A DNA stretch of 64,000 bases from Closterium sp. NIES-65 (lineage: Eukaryota; Streptophyta; Zygnematophyceae; Desmidiales; Closteriaceae), in NCBI GenBank assembly GCA_948144175.1, contig CANXME010002131.1, positions 372,001 through 436,000 on the forward strand, in the 5' to 3' direction. A model generated the notes under the pieces. That model worked only from the letters and a program-made list of their open reading frames with translations. It was not told where the DNA came from and searched no databases. Positions 1 through 11,002 of the stretch are shown in pieces. Each line of letters opens with the position of its first letter. Position 1 is the stretch's first letter. The translations under genes were made by a program, and so were the position numbers.

Positions 1-204
1 CTACCCCATTTCTCTCCCCCCATCTCCCTTCCCCCGACCCCATTTCTCTCCCCTCATCTCCCTTCCCCCTACCCCATTTCTCTCCCCCCATCTCCCTTCC
101 CCCTATCCCATTTCTCTCCCCCCATCTCCCTTCCCCCTACCCCATTTCTCTCCCCCCATCTCCCTTCCCCCTACCCCATTTCTCTCCCCCCATCTCCCTT
201 CCCC
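1..204. repeat. 34-bp pyrimidine-rich tandem repeat, six copies
   Basis: Units begin at 1, 35, 69, 103, 137 and 171 with exact 34-bp spacing and only one or two substitutions each. The array is almost pure C/T on the plus strand and is cut by the window edge. It lies upstream of the dehydratase exon at 446, so it is probably intronic in that gene. Confidence 0.95.
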
Positions 205-288
205 GTACAGCCAAGGGTAAATATCGAATGCCCGGTTCAAATCTCGAGTAGTCATCGAGTACCTCCCAACTCGTTTTTCACCCTTAGC

Positions 289-346
289 TACAGCATGTTC
301 CACGTGCTCTACAGCATGTTCCACGTGCTGTACCCTTCAGGCACCA
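289..346 (+). pseudogene. Partial duplicate of the dehydratase exon
   Basis: This stretch follows a TTAG acceptor-like end and repeats the start of the genuine exon at 446 (encoding YSMF-VLYPSG). The first 21-22 bases are themselves present twice. The copy stops after the codons for PSG and runs into unrelated sequence, so it cannot replace the full exon. It looks like a local partial exon duplication left in the upstream intron. Confidence 0.7.
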
Positions 347-445
347 GCCCTCACTCTCCTCCATGCTGATGTGCACCCCTTCCCCCCTCCCCCCCTCTCC
401 CTCCTCCACCGTGTCTCTCATGGCCCATGGCCGTGCGCACACCAG

Positions 446-1452
446 GTACAGCATGTTCTACGTGCTCTACCCGTCGGGCATCACCAGTGAAGTGGGGCTC
501 GCCCTCCTCGCGCTGCCCTACCTCAAGGTTTGCCTCGCTCTCTCTCTCTCGCTCGCCCTGCTCCATGTGTCTCCTACTCACTGTCCCTGCACTGTCCCTC
601 GCGGTATCTCCACACACTCTCCCTGTGTTTATGCCCTCAAAGTATCTTCACTCACTTTCGCTGTGTCTATACTCGCATCACAAGGTATCTCCCCTCAGTC
701 CGCCAAGGTATATTCCCCCCCTCACCATACGCAATCCCAAGCCCTCCTGCTCTCACTCCATTCGGCATCTGTTTTTGCATCCGCACCTCAGATGTTGGCA
801 TGGTGTCCGGGGCGTGGCATGTTGGGACACTTTGCCTTATCAACTCTTTCCCTCATTGCCAACTCTTTCCCTCATTGCCAACTCTTTCCCTCATTGCCAA
901 CTCTTTCCCTCATTGCCAACTCTTTCCTTGGGCTGTTTTAACTGTATTTAGCCCTAACTTCCAGTCGGAATAAACAAAGTACCAGCTCGTTCTATGTGGT
1001 CCACTAGCCTGTTTTTAGCCCCTTTTTTTAGACAGTTTTTTCTTCACTTCAAACCTTACCGTACCACATATTGTTTCACTCATCACAGTGTTGAGCTGTT
1101 CCCCCCCCCCTTCCACCCTGCCAGGCATCCCACGTGTTCTCGTTTGACATGCCCAATAAGGCCAACTTTGCTGTTGACTATTACCTCGTCTGCATCCTCA
1201 TTCTCCTCACCTACATCCCCGGTACGTTGTACTTGGCACACAAGTTGTTCCTGACGGTTGAAACGAACCCACTCGTAATTGTGTCGGAATCCATCGTTAT
1301 TCCCTTGAGTTTCTGCTTGGGGACCCAAAGGCTGCGTCCATTACTTGTCGCTAACATACAGTGTGTCTGGCATGGCAGGGAGCCCATACATGTACACATA
1401 CATGATGGGGCAGAGGAAGAAGGCCCTGGGAAAGAAGGACAAGACTGCATAA
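446..1452 (+). CDS. PAS2: 3' end of very-long-chain 3-hydroxyacyl-CoA dehydratase (PASTICCINO2/HACD family), three exons
   Basis: Members of this family are ER membrane enzymes that dehydrate 3-hydroxyacyl-CoA in very-long-chain fatty acid elongation. Three exons are visible. 446-527 encodes YSMFYVLYPSGITSEVGL and onward to LPYLK. 1125-1221 encodes ASHVFSFDMPNK and ends TYIPG. 1379-1452 encodes GSPYMYTYMMGQRKKAL and ends TAA. Borders are AG/exon/GT throughout (528 GT, 1123 AG, 1222 GT, 1377 AG) and the phases join. The order YPxGITSE, MPN, YxPGSPxMYxYMxGQRKxAL is the conserved C-terminus of plant PAS2 and animal HACD proteins, and the basic tail resembles their ER-retention tail. The proposed catalytic Tyr and Glu (the Glu lies in GITSE) fall in or just before this region. 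Earlier exons are off the window. It converges on the minus-strand host gene to its right. Confidence 0.9.
842..927. repeat. 19-bp tandem repeat, four and a half copies
   Basis: The unit AACTCTTTCCCTCATTGCC is repeated without change, then broken off. It sits inside the intron between dehydratase exons at 527 and 1125. Confidence 0.95.
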
Positions 1453-2483
1453 CATTCCCTTTTCACTACCATGTGGTTAGACTGACAAATGCTTGCCAAG
1501 GTTAAGATTCTCTCATAAGCAGTATGGCGTAAGGTGTATGCTTGAAGCCAGGATCTCATGTAGTTCAATGATTTTGCAGTTTATGAGTAGAGTTAGGCTG
1601 GGTTAGGTTGGCAAGGTACAGAAGTTGACATGGCGCACGCTTTAAAGCCCGAGGTCAGCATGGTAAATTTTCAAGTTATGTGGATATGAAATAGGCTATA
1701 CATGAGGCTCTGCGAAACCTATTTCGGTTATGTGCCTTTGGCGAGAACTACTTTCCTCCGCGAACGAGTGAACATCTCGCGGACACCAAAAATGCGAATC
1801 CCACCAAATCAAAGCGGAAAATGTGTCGCACGAAGAGACACTCTAGCCAAACCGAAAGTTTCGCACACTTGGCGTCTCTTACGACGAGCATCGAAAGTGT
1901 GGCTGCATGAGTAGTCTCCTCACCACTGCTATTGGAAAATAGATAAACAGAGCGACGCATCTGCTACTTACAACGCCACCTACTAAGAGAGCGCCGCGCA
2001 GCGTAAAATACGCAGAATTTAGGATCGATACAAGCGCATACACAAAGTCGTTGTGCTCGCGAGGGTGAGTGAAGCCACCTCACCACGCCTGTTCACGCAC
2101 CTCCCTTAGTGGCTCAAGAAGTCGCGCATCCCCTTCCCTCATCGAGCTTCTCCCCTCATCGCGCTTCCCATTGTCGCGTTCCCCCGCCCATCGCGCCACC
2201 CCCCTTCGCGCCACCCATCCTTCCGTCGCGCAGCCTCTCGTGCCTCGTCTCCCGTCGTCGCGTCTCCCCTCGCCGCGCCTCCTGTCCCATCCTCACGCCT
2301 CCCCTCGTTTCCGGGAGCCTCCCCACGTCGCGCCTCCGCTCGTCTCGCCGCGCCTCCGCAGGCCGCGCCGCGCCTCCGCTCGTTGCGCCGCGCCTCCGCT
2401 CACCTCGCCGCGCCTCTGCTCGTCTCGCCGCGCCTCCGCAGGCCGCGCCGCGCCTCCGCTCGCTGCACCGCGCCTCCGCTCAC
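1453..2483. other. Intergenic stretch between convergent host genes
   Basis: No open frame here resembles a protein. 1453-2060 is of ordinary composition and should hold the dehydratase 3' UTR. 2120-2500 is GC-rich with imperfect copies of a roughly 120-bp block of CGCCGCGCCTCCG-type units. No poly(A) signal was convincing by eye. Confidence 0.6.
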
Positions 2484-5400
2484 CTCGCCGCGGCGCCTCC
2501 CCTGCACACCAGCTCCACCCGCATGGCCTTGCACACCAGCTCCACCCGCATGGCCTTGCACACCAGCTCCACCCGCATGGCCTTGCACACCAGCTCCACC
2601 CGCATGGCCTTGCACACCAGCTCCACCCGCATGGCCTTGCACACCAGCTCCACCCGCATGGCCTTGCACACCAGCTCCACCCGCATGGCCTTGCACACCA
2701 GCTCCACCCGCATGGCCTTGCACACCAGCTCCACCCGCATGGCCTTGCACACCAGCTCCACCCGCATGGCCTTGCACACCAGCTCCACCCGCATGGCCTT
2801 GCACACCAGCTCCACCCGCATGGCCTTGCACACCAGCTCCACCCGCATGGCCTTGCACACCAGCTCCACCCGCATGGCCTTGCACACCAGCTCCACCCGC
2901 ATGGCCTTGCACACCAGCTCCACCCGCATGGCCTTGCACACCAGCTCCACCCGCATGGCCTTGCACACCAGCTCCACCCGCATGGCCTTGCACACCAGCT
3001 CCACCCGCATGGCCTTGCACACCAGCTCCACCCGCATGGCCTTGCACACCAGCTCCACCCGCATGGCCTTGCACACCAGCTCCACCCGCATGGCCTTGCA
3101 CACCAGCTCCACCCGCATGGCCTTGCACACCAGCTCCACCCGCATGGCCTTGCACACCAGCTCCACCCGCATGGCCTTGCACACCAGCTCCACCCGCATG
3201 GCCTTGCACACCAGCTCCACCCGCATGGCCTTGCACACCAGCTCCACCCGCATGGCCTTGCACACCAGCTCCACCCGCATGGCCTTGCACACCAGCTCCA
3301 CCCGCATGGCCTTGCACACCAGCTCCACCCGCATGGCCTTGCACACCAGCTCCACCCGCATGGCCTTGCACACCAGCTCCACCCGCATGGCCTTGCACAC
3401 CAGCTCCACCCGCATGGCCTTGCACACCAGCTCCACCCGCATGGCCTTGCACACCAGCTCCACCCGCATGGCCTTGCACACCAGCTCCACCCGCATGGCC
3501 TTGCACACCAGCTCAGCTCCACCCGCATGGCCTTGCACACCAGCTCCACCCGCATGGCCTTGCACACCAGCTCCACCCGCATGGCCTTGCACACCAGCTC
3601 CACCCGCATGGCCTTGCACACCAGCTCCACCCGCATGGCCCTGCACACCAGCTCCACCCGCATGGCCTTGCACACCAGCTCCACCCGCATGGCCTTGCAC
3701 ACCAGCTCCACCCGCATGGCCTTGCACACCAGCTCCACCCGCATGGCCTTGCACACCAGCTCCACCCGCATGGCCTTGCACACCAGCTCCACCCGCATGG
3801 CCTTGCACACCAGCTCCACCCGCATGGCCTTGCACACCAGCTCCACCCGCATGGCCTTGCACACCAGCTCCACCCGCATGGCCTTGCACACCAGCTCCAC
3901 CCGCATGGCCTTGCACACCAGCTCCACCCGCATGGCCTTGCACACCAGCTCCACCCGCATGGCCTTGCACACCAGCTCCACCCGCATGGCCTTGCACACC
4001 AGCTCCACCCGCATGGCCTTGCACACCAGCTCCACCCGCATGGCCTTGCACACCAGCTCCACCCGCATGGCCTTGCACACCAGCTCCACCCGCATGGCCT
4101 TGCACACCAGCTCCACCCGCATGGCCTTGCACACCAGCTCCACCCGCATGGCCTTGCACACCAGCTCCACCCGCATGGCCTTGCACACCAGCTCCACCCG
4201 CATGGCCTTGCACACCAGCTCCACCCGCATGGCCTTGCACACCAGCTCCACCCGCATGGCCTTGCACACCAGCTCCACCCGCATGGCCTTGCACACCAGC
4301 TCCACCCGCATGGCCTTGCACACCAGCTCCACCCGCATGGCCTTGCACACCAGCTCCACCCGCATGGCCTTGCACACCAGCTCCACCCGCATGGCCTTGC
4401 ACACCAGCTCCACCCGCATGGCCTTGCACACCAGCTCCACCCGCATGGCCTTGCACACCAGCTCCACCCGCATGGCCTTGCACACCAGCTCCACCCGCAT
4501 GGCCTTGCACACCAGCTCCACCCGCATGGCCTTGCACACCAGCTCCACCCGCATGGCCTTGCACACCAGCTCCACCCGCATGGCCTTGCACACCAGCTCC
4601 ACCCGCATGGCCTTGCACACCAGCTCCACCCGCATGGCCTTGCACACCAGCTCCACCCGCATGGCCTTGCACACCAGCTCCACCCGCATGGCCTTGCACA
4701 CCAGCTCCACCCGCATGGCCTTGCACACCAGCTCCACCCGCATGGCCTTGCACACCAGCTCCACCCGCATGGCCTTGCACACCAGCTCCACCCGCATGGC
4801 CTTGCACACCAGCTCCACCCGCATGGCCTTGCACACCAGCTCCACCCGCATGGCCTTGCACACCAGCTCCACCCGCATGGCCTTGCACACCAGCTCCACC
4901 CGCATGGCCTTGCACACCAGCTCCACCCGCATGGCCTTGCACACCAGCTCCACCCGCATGGCCTTGCACACCAGCTCCACCCGCATGGCCTTGCACACCA
5001 GCTCCACCCGCATGGCCTTGCACACCAGCTCCACCCGCATGGCCTTGCACACCAGCTCCACCCGCATGGCCTTGCACACCAGCTCCACCCGCATGGCCTT
5101 GCACACCAGCTCCACCCGCATGGCCTTGCACACCAGCTCCACCCGCATGGCCTTGCACACCAGCTCCACCCGCATGGCCTTGCACACCAGCTCCACCCGC
5201 ATGGCCTTGCACACCAGCTCCACCCGCATGGCCTTGCACACCAGCTCCACCCGCATGGCCTTGCACACCAGCTCCACCCGCATGGCCTTGCACACCAGCT
5301 CCACCCGCATGGCCTTGCACACCAGCTCCACCCGCATGGCCTTGCACACCAGCTCCACCCGCATGGCCTTGCACACCAGCTCCACCCGCATGGCCTTGCA

Positions 5401-5676
5401 CACCAGCTCCACCCGCATGGCCTTGCACACCAGCTCCACCCGCATGGCCTTGCACACCAGCTCCACCCGCATGGCCTTGCACACCAGCTCCACCCGCATG
5501 GCCTTGCACACCAGCTCCACCCGCATGGCCTTGCACACCAGCTCCACCCGCATGGCCTTGCACACCAGCTCCACCCGCATGGCCTTGCACACCAGCTCCA
5601 CCCGCATGGCCTTGCACACCAGCTCCACCCGCATGGCCTTGCACACGAGCTCCTCCATCTCCTCCTCGCTCACCGC
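2484..5676 (-). CDS. Candidate coiled-coil exon of the TBC host gene, expanded by the 27-bp array
   Basis: On the minus strand a CCAG acceptor at 5677-5680 is followed by codons AVSEEEMEELVCKAMRVELV, which run straight into the minisatellite and repeat its 9-residue peptide. At the far end the sequence leaves the array and meets a GTGAGC donor-like site (2482-2483). A Glu/Leu-rich segment after a TBC domain would fit the coiled-coil tail of RABGAP1/EVI5-type proteins; that assignment is inference. The 5-bp insertion near 3511 shifts the frame, so translation through the whole array would change peptide (to ARPCGWSWC-type repeats) about two thirds of the way along. It could also be an intronic array that captured the exon end. 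Confidence 0.4.
2505..5646. repeat. 27-bp minisatellite, about 116 near-perfect copies
   Basis: The unit (CACACCAGCTCCACCCGCAT plus GGCCTTG) repeats for 3.1 kb. I saw only two clear differences: a 5-bp insertion near 3511 (AGCTC doubled) and a T-to-C change near 3640. Because 27 is divisible by three, the array stays open in several frames on both strands. On the minus strand it reads (CKAMRVELV)n. The near identity indicates recent expansion, or an assembly limited by read length. Confidence 0.97.
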
Positions 5677-6141
5677 CTGGTACCATGCATGCACACATGC
5701 ACGTCAGAGGAGACACATGCACGCACTCACACATACGCACGCACGCACGCGCGCACACACAAACAAAAACACAACCACAGATACATACACAAACATGCAC
5801 ATGGACACACACAGAAATGCATGGACACATACAAACAGGAGACAGGAGTGCAGGCAGAGCTGAAGGAAGGCTCTTAGGCACTGAAGAGCGTGAGAGAGAG
5901 GTGAGGTGAGGTGAGGTGCGAGGAGAGAACATGTGTGACCGTGGAATGGGTGGATGCGATTTCAAATACAAAAGTAAAATCATGTTGCATATTTGAAGCA
6001 TTCCATATCTGACGAGCCAAAGAGACCTACAATCTCCAACCAGCTTGCACGCTTGAAAACTCGTGAGGCACTTTGAGGGAATGTGGGGTACCATGATGTA
6101 CAGAGAGGGGCTGTGTGGTATGAGGTGGTGAAGTGAGGCAC
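5677..6141. other. Intron-like stretch with CA-rich microsatellite
   Basis: 5690-5830 is rich in CACACA/CATGCA dinucleotides, and 5890-5910 has GAGGT repeats. The rest shows no coding signal. It lies between two minus-strand exon candidates and is probably intronic. Confidence 0.5.
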
Positions 6142-6211
6142 TTTTAGTTGTGCGCAGTAGGCACATGGCGTGCTCCATCTCCGGGCACTGCTGCAGCTGC
6201 CGCCGGCCCAC
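6142..6211 (-). CDS. Candidate host exon, minus strand, downstream of the TBC domain
   Basis: On the minus strand an ACCAG acceptor precedes codons for VGRRQLQQCPEMEHAMCLLR and a few more residues, followed by a GTGCCT donor-like site (6140-6141). The peptide is charged and helix-prone and lies between the TBC exon at 7843-8290 and the coiled-coil exon at 5676, on the same strand. Only 70 bp long, so support comes from splice signals and context. Confidence 0.4.
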
Positions 6212-7267
6212 CTGGTGTGGGAGGGGATGTGGGAAGTTGAAAGGGGGAGGGGACCGGGGGAGGGGTCGGGGGGAGGGGACAGGGGGGGGGAACTGGGAGG
6301 AAGAGCAGGGGAAAGGGACGGGGGGAGGAGAATGGGAAGTATGAGGGGATTTGTGGGAGGAGAGGAGAGGTGGGTGATGGGAAGTGGGTGAGAGATGCAT
6401 GGCAAGAGATGGTAGGAGGTGGGATGAGGTGCGAGGTGCGAGGAGGTAAGAGGGAAGATACCTGTAGGAGAACGATGGCGAGCTTGAAGACAATTGGCGT
6501 GGCCTGCTCCAATGCCGTGATGCGAGATGAGAGACGAGAGATGAGACTTGAGAGATGAGAGATGAGAAATGAGAGATGAGAGATGAGAAATGAGAGATGA
6601 GAAATGAGAGATGAGAGGCACCAAGGGGGCGGAAGAAAGGGGGTGGATGAAAGTGAGGGAAGCACACGGAGGCAAGAGGATAGAGGCAAGCACAGGGACA
6701 CGAGGATAGAGGCAAGCACAGGGACACGAGGATAGAGGCAAGCACAGGGACACGAGGATAGAGGCAAGCACAGGGACACGAGGATAGAGGCAAGCACAGG
6801 GACACGAGGATAGAGGCAAGCACAGGGACACGAGGATAGAGGCAAGCACAGGGACACGAGGATAGAGGCAAGCACAGGGACACGAGGATAGAGGCAAGCA
6901 CAGGGACACGAGGATAGAGGCAAGCACAGGGACACGAGATTGGCACTGACGGAGTGAGAGACACCAAGAGAGTGGAGGAAGCGGGTTGGATGGGGAAAAG
7001 GGATGCAAGTTTCTGGAGCCCACTGAGGTGGCAGAGAATGGCAAGCAAGTGAGCGGAGGGGAAGGGGTGGATTGGAGGTGGTAAGGTGATGTTGGGGTGG
7101 GCCGTGGCGGGGGGTGGAGTGCATGGGGTGAGGGGAGAGGGGAACAACGATGAAAAGAATAGTGGTTGCTGTAGTGTTGGGATGCCGTGTCAAAGCTGAA
7201 GAGAGCATGGTGTTGTGAGGCATGGTGATTGAACACAATAGCTGAGACACATCAGAAGAACAGGTAT
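6212..7267. other. Intron-like stretch with purine-rich tandem arrays
   Basis: 6220-6400 is G-rich (GGGGGAGGGGA), and 6527-6613 has imperfect AGATGAGAGATGAG repeats. The 26-bp array is listed separately. The remaining 300 bp before 7268 hold nothing I recognise. The missing part of the TBC domain that should follow the exon ending at 7843 was not found here. Confidence 0.5.
6677..6936. repeat. 26-bp tandem repeat, ten exact copies
   Basis: The unit AGGATAGAGGCAAGCACAGG plus GACACG occurs exactly ten times in 260 bp without visible variation. It lies in a presumed intron. Confidence 0.95.
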
Positions 7268-7826
7268 GGCATGGCCCGGCGTCGGCTAGCATAGCATGGC
7301 ATGACATGGCATGGCGTGGCATGGCATAGCGTGGGCCGCGGCATGGCATAGCCTGGCATGGCATAGCGTGGCATAGAATGGCGTGGCATGGCATAGTGTG
7401 GCATGGCATAGCGTGGCATGGCATAGCGTGGCATGGCATAGAGTGGCATGGCATAGCATGGCATGGCATAGCGTGGCATGGCATAGAGTGGCATGGCATA
7501 GCATGGCATGGCATAGCGTGGCATGGCATAGCAGGGCATGGCATAGAGTGGCATGGCATAGCGTGGCATGGCATAGCGTGGCATGGCATAGTGTGGCACA
7601 TGGCATAACGTGGCATGACATAGAGTGGCATGGCATAACATGGCATGGCATAGCGTGGCATGGCATAGTGTGGCACATGGCATAACGTGGCATGACATAG
7701 AGTGGCATGGCATAACATGGCATGGCATAGCGTGGCATGGCATAGCGTGGCATGGCATAGCGTGGTATGGCATAGCGTGGCATGGCATAGCGTGGCATGG
7801 CATAGCGTGGCATGGCATAGCGTGGC
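7268..7826. repeat. 15-bp ATGGCATAGCGTGGC minisatellite
   Basis: About 37 units of (ATGGCATAGCGTGGC), with variants AGAGTGGC, AACATGGC and AGTGTGGC, and one larger duplicated block (around 7597-7640 and 7670-7712). It directly follows (minus sense) the donor of the TBC exon ending at 7843. Confidence 0.95.
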
Positions 7827-7842
7827 ATTGGGTGTGTCATAC

Positions 7843-8290
7843 GGGTTTGATGTCGAGGTGTTCGAAGAAGGCACGCACGCGTGGCAGAGTGTGGATGAGT
7901 GGTGGGTGAGCTGGTACATGCGCACTTGCAGCTGGGTGAGCTGGTACATGCGCACTTGCAGCTGGGTGAGCTGGTACATGCGCACTTGCAGCTGGGTGAG
8001 CTGGTACATGCGCACTTGCAGCTGGGTGAGCTGGTACATGCGCAATTGCAGCTGGGTGAGCTGGTACATGCGCACTTGCAGCTGGGTGAGCTGGTACATG
8101 CGCACTTGCAGCTGGGTGAGCTGGTACATGCGCACTTGCAGGTGGGTGAGCTGGTACATGCGCACTTGCAGGTGGGTGAGCTGATACATGCGCACTTGCA
8201 GGTGGGTGAGCTGGTACATGCGCACTTGCAGGTGGGTGAGCTGGTACATGCGCACTGCAGGTGGGTGAGCTGGTACATGCGCACTTGCAG
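7843..8290 (-). CDS. TBC-domain (RabGAP) exon expanded by a 30-bp array
   Basis: TBC proteins activate GTP hydrolysis by Rab GTPases at membranes. On the minus strand a CACAG acceptor (8291-8292) opens an exon reading LQVRMYQLTH. This 10-residue unit repeats about 13 times, and then the sequence encodes TLPRVRAFFEHLDIKPV before a GTATGA donor-like site. In RABGAP1-type TBC domains a segment of the form F-Y-Q-L-x-x-L followed by LPxxxxHFxxxxI lies about 40 residues after the GYCQG motif, and these two pieces match that order. The array has replaced the linker between them, and a one- or two-base shift separates the repeat frame from the PRVRAFF frame, so this copy may not be translatable. Partner exons: 18276-18305 and 34173-34271. 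Confidence 0.55.
7900..8290. repeat. 30-bp minisatellite in an exon, about 13 copies
   Basis: The unit GCTGGGTGAGCTGGTACATG plus CGCACTTGCA shows scattered C/G and A/C changes; one unit near 8255 lacks a T. The minus strand encodes LQVRMYQLT(Q/H) per unit, so the array preserves reading frame apart from that deletion. Confidence 0.95.
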
Positions 8291-8319
8291 CTGTGTGTGT
8301 GGGGGCTACAGGGGCACAC

Positions 8320-8472
8320 ATCGTCAATCATACGAACGGGCATTCACACGAACGGGCATTCACACAAACGGGCATTCACACATAGGGGAAGTCACACACA
8401 CGGGCATTCACAGGCATTCTCACACATGAATGCACATGACATATGCAAGCACATGCACATTGATATAAACGC
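8320..8472. repeat. Degenerate ACGGGCATTCACAC repeats and CA-rich tract
   Basis: Four or five 14-bp units around 8335-8415 precede, and grade into, CACATGCACA-type sequence before the long 14-bp array. No coding signal. Confidence 0.7.
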
Positions 8473-9615
8473 ATGCACACATGGTGATGCACACACGGTG
8501 ATGCACACACGGGGATGCACACATGGTGATGCACACACGGTGATGCACACACTGTGATGCACACACGGTGATGCACACACGGGGATGCACATACGGGGAT
8601 GCACACACGGTGATGCACACACGGGGATGCACACACGGTGATGCACACCCGGGATGCACACACGGGGATGCACACACGGGGATGCACACACGGTGATGCA
8701 CACACGGGGATGCACACACGGTGATGCACACACGGTGATGCACACACGATGATGCACACACGGTGATGCACACACGGTGATGCACACACGGTGATGCACA
8801 CACGGTGATGCACACACCGTGATGCACACACGGTGATGCACACACGGTGATGCATACACGGTGATGCACACACGTTGATGCACACACGGTGATGCACACA
8901 CGGTGATGCACACACGGGGATGCACACACGGGGATGCACACACGGATGCACACACTGATGCACACACGGATGCACACACGGTGATGAACACACGGTGATG
9001 CACACACGGGGATGCACACACGGGGATGCACACACGGGGATGCACACACGGGGATGCACACACGGGGATGCGCACACGGGGATGCGCACACGGGGATGCG
9101 CACACGGGGATGCGCACACGGGGATGCGCACACGGGGATGCGCACACGGGGATGCGCACACGGGGATGCGCACACAGGCGTGCACACACGGGGGTGCACA
9201 CACGGGGGTGCACACACGGGGGTGCACACACGGGGGTGCACACACGGTGATGCACACACTCGGATGCACACACGGTGATGCACACACGGGGATGCACACA
9301 CGGTGATGCACACACGGGGATGCACACACGGGGATGCACACACGGTGATGCACACATGGTGATGCACACACGGTGATGCACACACGGTTCTGCACAAACA
9401 GTGATGCACACACGGTGATGCATACACGGTGATGCACACACGGTGATGCACACACGGTGATGCACACACGGGGATGCACACACGGGGATGCACACACGGT
9501 GATGCACATACGGGGATGCACACACGGTGATGGACAAACGGTGATGCACACACGGTGATGCACGCACGGGGATGCACCCACGGGGATGCACGCACGGGGA
9601 TGCACGTACGGAGAT
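8473..9615. repeat. 14-bp GATGCACACACGGT minisatellite
   Basis: About 80 units over 1.14 kb, with GGGG/GGTG variants and a sub-block of GATGCGCACACGGG units (9060-9175). All minus-strand frames through it are long but are only repeat translations. The same motif resumes at 17589-17645 on the far side of the gypsy element, so the element inserted into this array. Confidence 0.95.
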
Positions 9616-9619
9616 GCAC

Positions 9620-10260
9620 TGTCGTGGTATTATGTAGACCATGGAGGGCAACATTATGCCGAGACAGCAGCTGTGGCATAAGGCGTGTGCATGACAAATC
9701 AGTGAGATGAGTTTCATTGGGGCAAGTGTAAGCGGAACAAGGAGCAGCAGACGAACGGGCTGCGGTGTACATATTTTGTACCATAGCGAGGACGAGCCTT
9801 GAGCAAGTGAATGTCGGGAGAGGGTTTTGGGGGGGGGGTTTGCGTGTTTTCTTTGTATGAATGCTATTCTGTGCTGTGGCAGGGCGAGCGCTGCTAACGA
9901 GGATACGAGCAGCACGGCCGACAGGTGGCGAGGGCTGCAAGTGCACATGCGAGACAACCGGGCAGCTGGCACAGTTTCTGGTGCCAAACCACATGCAGCC
10001 CCAAACCGCCAGCGGCTTGTACATACGACTCGGGAAGCCCGAGCCTCGCTCACGCATGATCTTTGTCTGTCCTTTCCGCTGAAGCACTAGGCTAGGGCAG
10101 TCAATCTCATCTTGTACATAGAGCTACTGAGCCCTAGTGCTAGGTGCTTCGTCGTATGTTTCCTGCTTTTTCTCAATGTAAACCTTTTAAACCAACACGG
10201 GTAGAATCAAGAATACCAGGAGCCAGCTAGTCGGCCTAGATGGGTTAGTGAGGTTTTCTG
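9620..10260 (+). repeat. 5' LTR body of the gypsy element
   Basis: 641 bp matching 16767-17406 at about 98 percent by eye. It starts TGTCGTGG and homology ends at GGTTTTCTG. Unlike the 3' copy it is not followed by the 178-bp tail but by ACATACGACGAAGG, and no TGG-type primer binding site is evident just after it. Confidence 0.9.
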
Positions 10261-10357
10261 ACATACGACGAAGGAAATCTCACCACAAGATAGGACGCAT
10301 CGGTGAATGCAGCTACGCTCTGGAAGATGATACGAATTGCCTCCGGATCCGCCGGTG

Positions 10358-11002
10358 ATGGCGACTCCAGGATGGCGAGCAGGAGACGCGGTGGGAGAGA
10401 CCGTCGGCACGCAAGCAGGAGGATCTGGAGGCGCGCCGACGAGAGAAGCGTACACGGCGCCGCATCGGAGGCACAGCATGAGTGACCTGCCGACCGGGGG
10501 GCTTGACGCCTTTCACAGCTCGTCCGGTAGACCCCTCGCAGAAGTGGGTGAGACCGTTGAGCCGCCGCGGAGCGGAGATGCCGCACAAGGCACGAGTGCG
10601 GAAGGCGAGCTGCTCCGACAGACCAGGAGATTCTCCCTGTCAGAACATCACAACACCGAGGTCATGCGCCCGCCTGTGCGGTATGCGGCGCTGCCAAAGA
10701 TCGAGGTGCCGGAACGGTTTGCAGGCACTCCGGGCGTGGGAAGCAGCCTTAAGAACTACATGATGCAGATCCGCAACGCGCAATACCGCTGGATGAAGGA
10801 TGGGCTGGAGCCCGAAGACTTTTTCCGAGGACTTTCAAACACGGTCACGGGAGAAGCGGAGACGGCGTACGGCATGGAATTGGAGCGCATGCTCAGCGAA
10901 TCGGCAGCTGGGGTCACGTGGGAAGTGGTGACGCAGTTCTTCGCGACGCTTTGCCGACACTTCCCAGTGCAGACACCTGAGCGGATGAAAGAGTTCGCAT
11001 AA
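10358..11002 (+). CDS. gag: gypsy gag, N-terminal part, ending at an in-frame TAA
   Basis: Starts at the ATG encoding MATPGWRAGD; the frame is open slightly further upstream without another ATG. Residues rich in Ser/Gly/Pro precede a retrotransposon-gag-like region (PKIEVPERFAG ... NYMMQIRNAQYRWM ... WEVVTQFFATLCRHF). The frame stops with TAA at 11000-11002 and continues immediately with FRKKPGESLLATYGRL, the conserved gag segment that usually follows without interruption. The stop is therefore probably an inactivating point mutation; programmed read-through cannot be excluded. Confidence 0.85.
   Translation: MATPGWRAGDAVGETVGTQAGGSGGAPTREAYTAPHRRHSMSDLPTGGLDAFHSSSGRPLAEVGETVEPPRSGDAAQGTSAEGELLRQTRRFSLSEHHNTEVMRPPVRYAALPKIEVPERFAGTPGVGSSLKNYMMQIRNAQYRWMKDGLEPEDFFRGLSNTVTGEAETAYGMELERMLSESAAGVTWEVVTQFFATLCRHFPVQTPERMKEFA

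Noticed and set aside
1702-1960. Short open frames between the convergent host genes
   Set aside because: 70 codons or fewer on each strand, no start context, no family resemblance.
2069-5909. Very long open frames on both strands (1133-1555 codons) across the 27-bp array
   Set aside because: They exist because the unit length is divisible by three; they are repeat translations with no independent protein signal, apart from the short exon-like end near 5676.
7900-9615. Regular repeats considered as a CRISPR array
   Set aside because: Units are contiguous with no unique spacers, and the genome is eukaryotic.
8376-10087. Cys/His/Val-rich minus-strand frames of 409-555 codons
   Set aside because: Translations of the 14-bp minisatellite continuing into the LTR; composition is wholly periodic.
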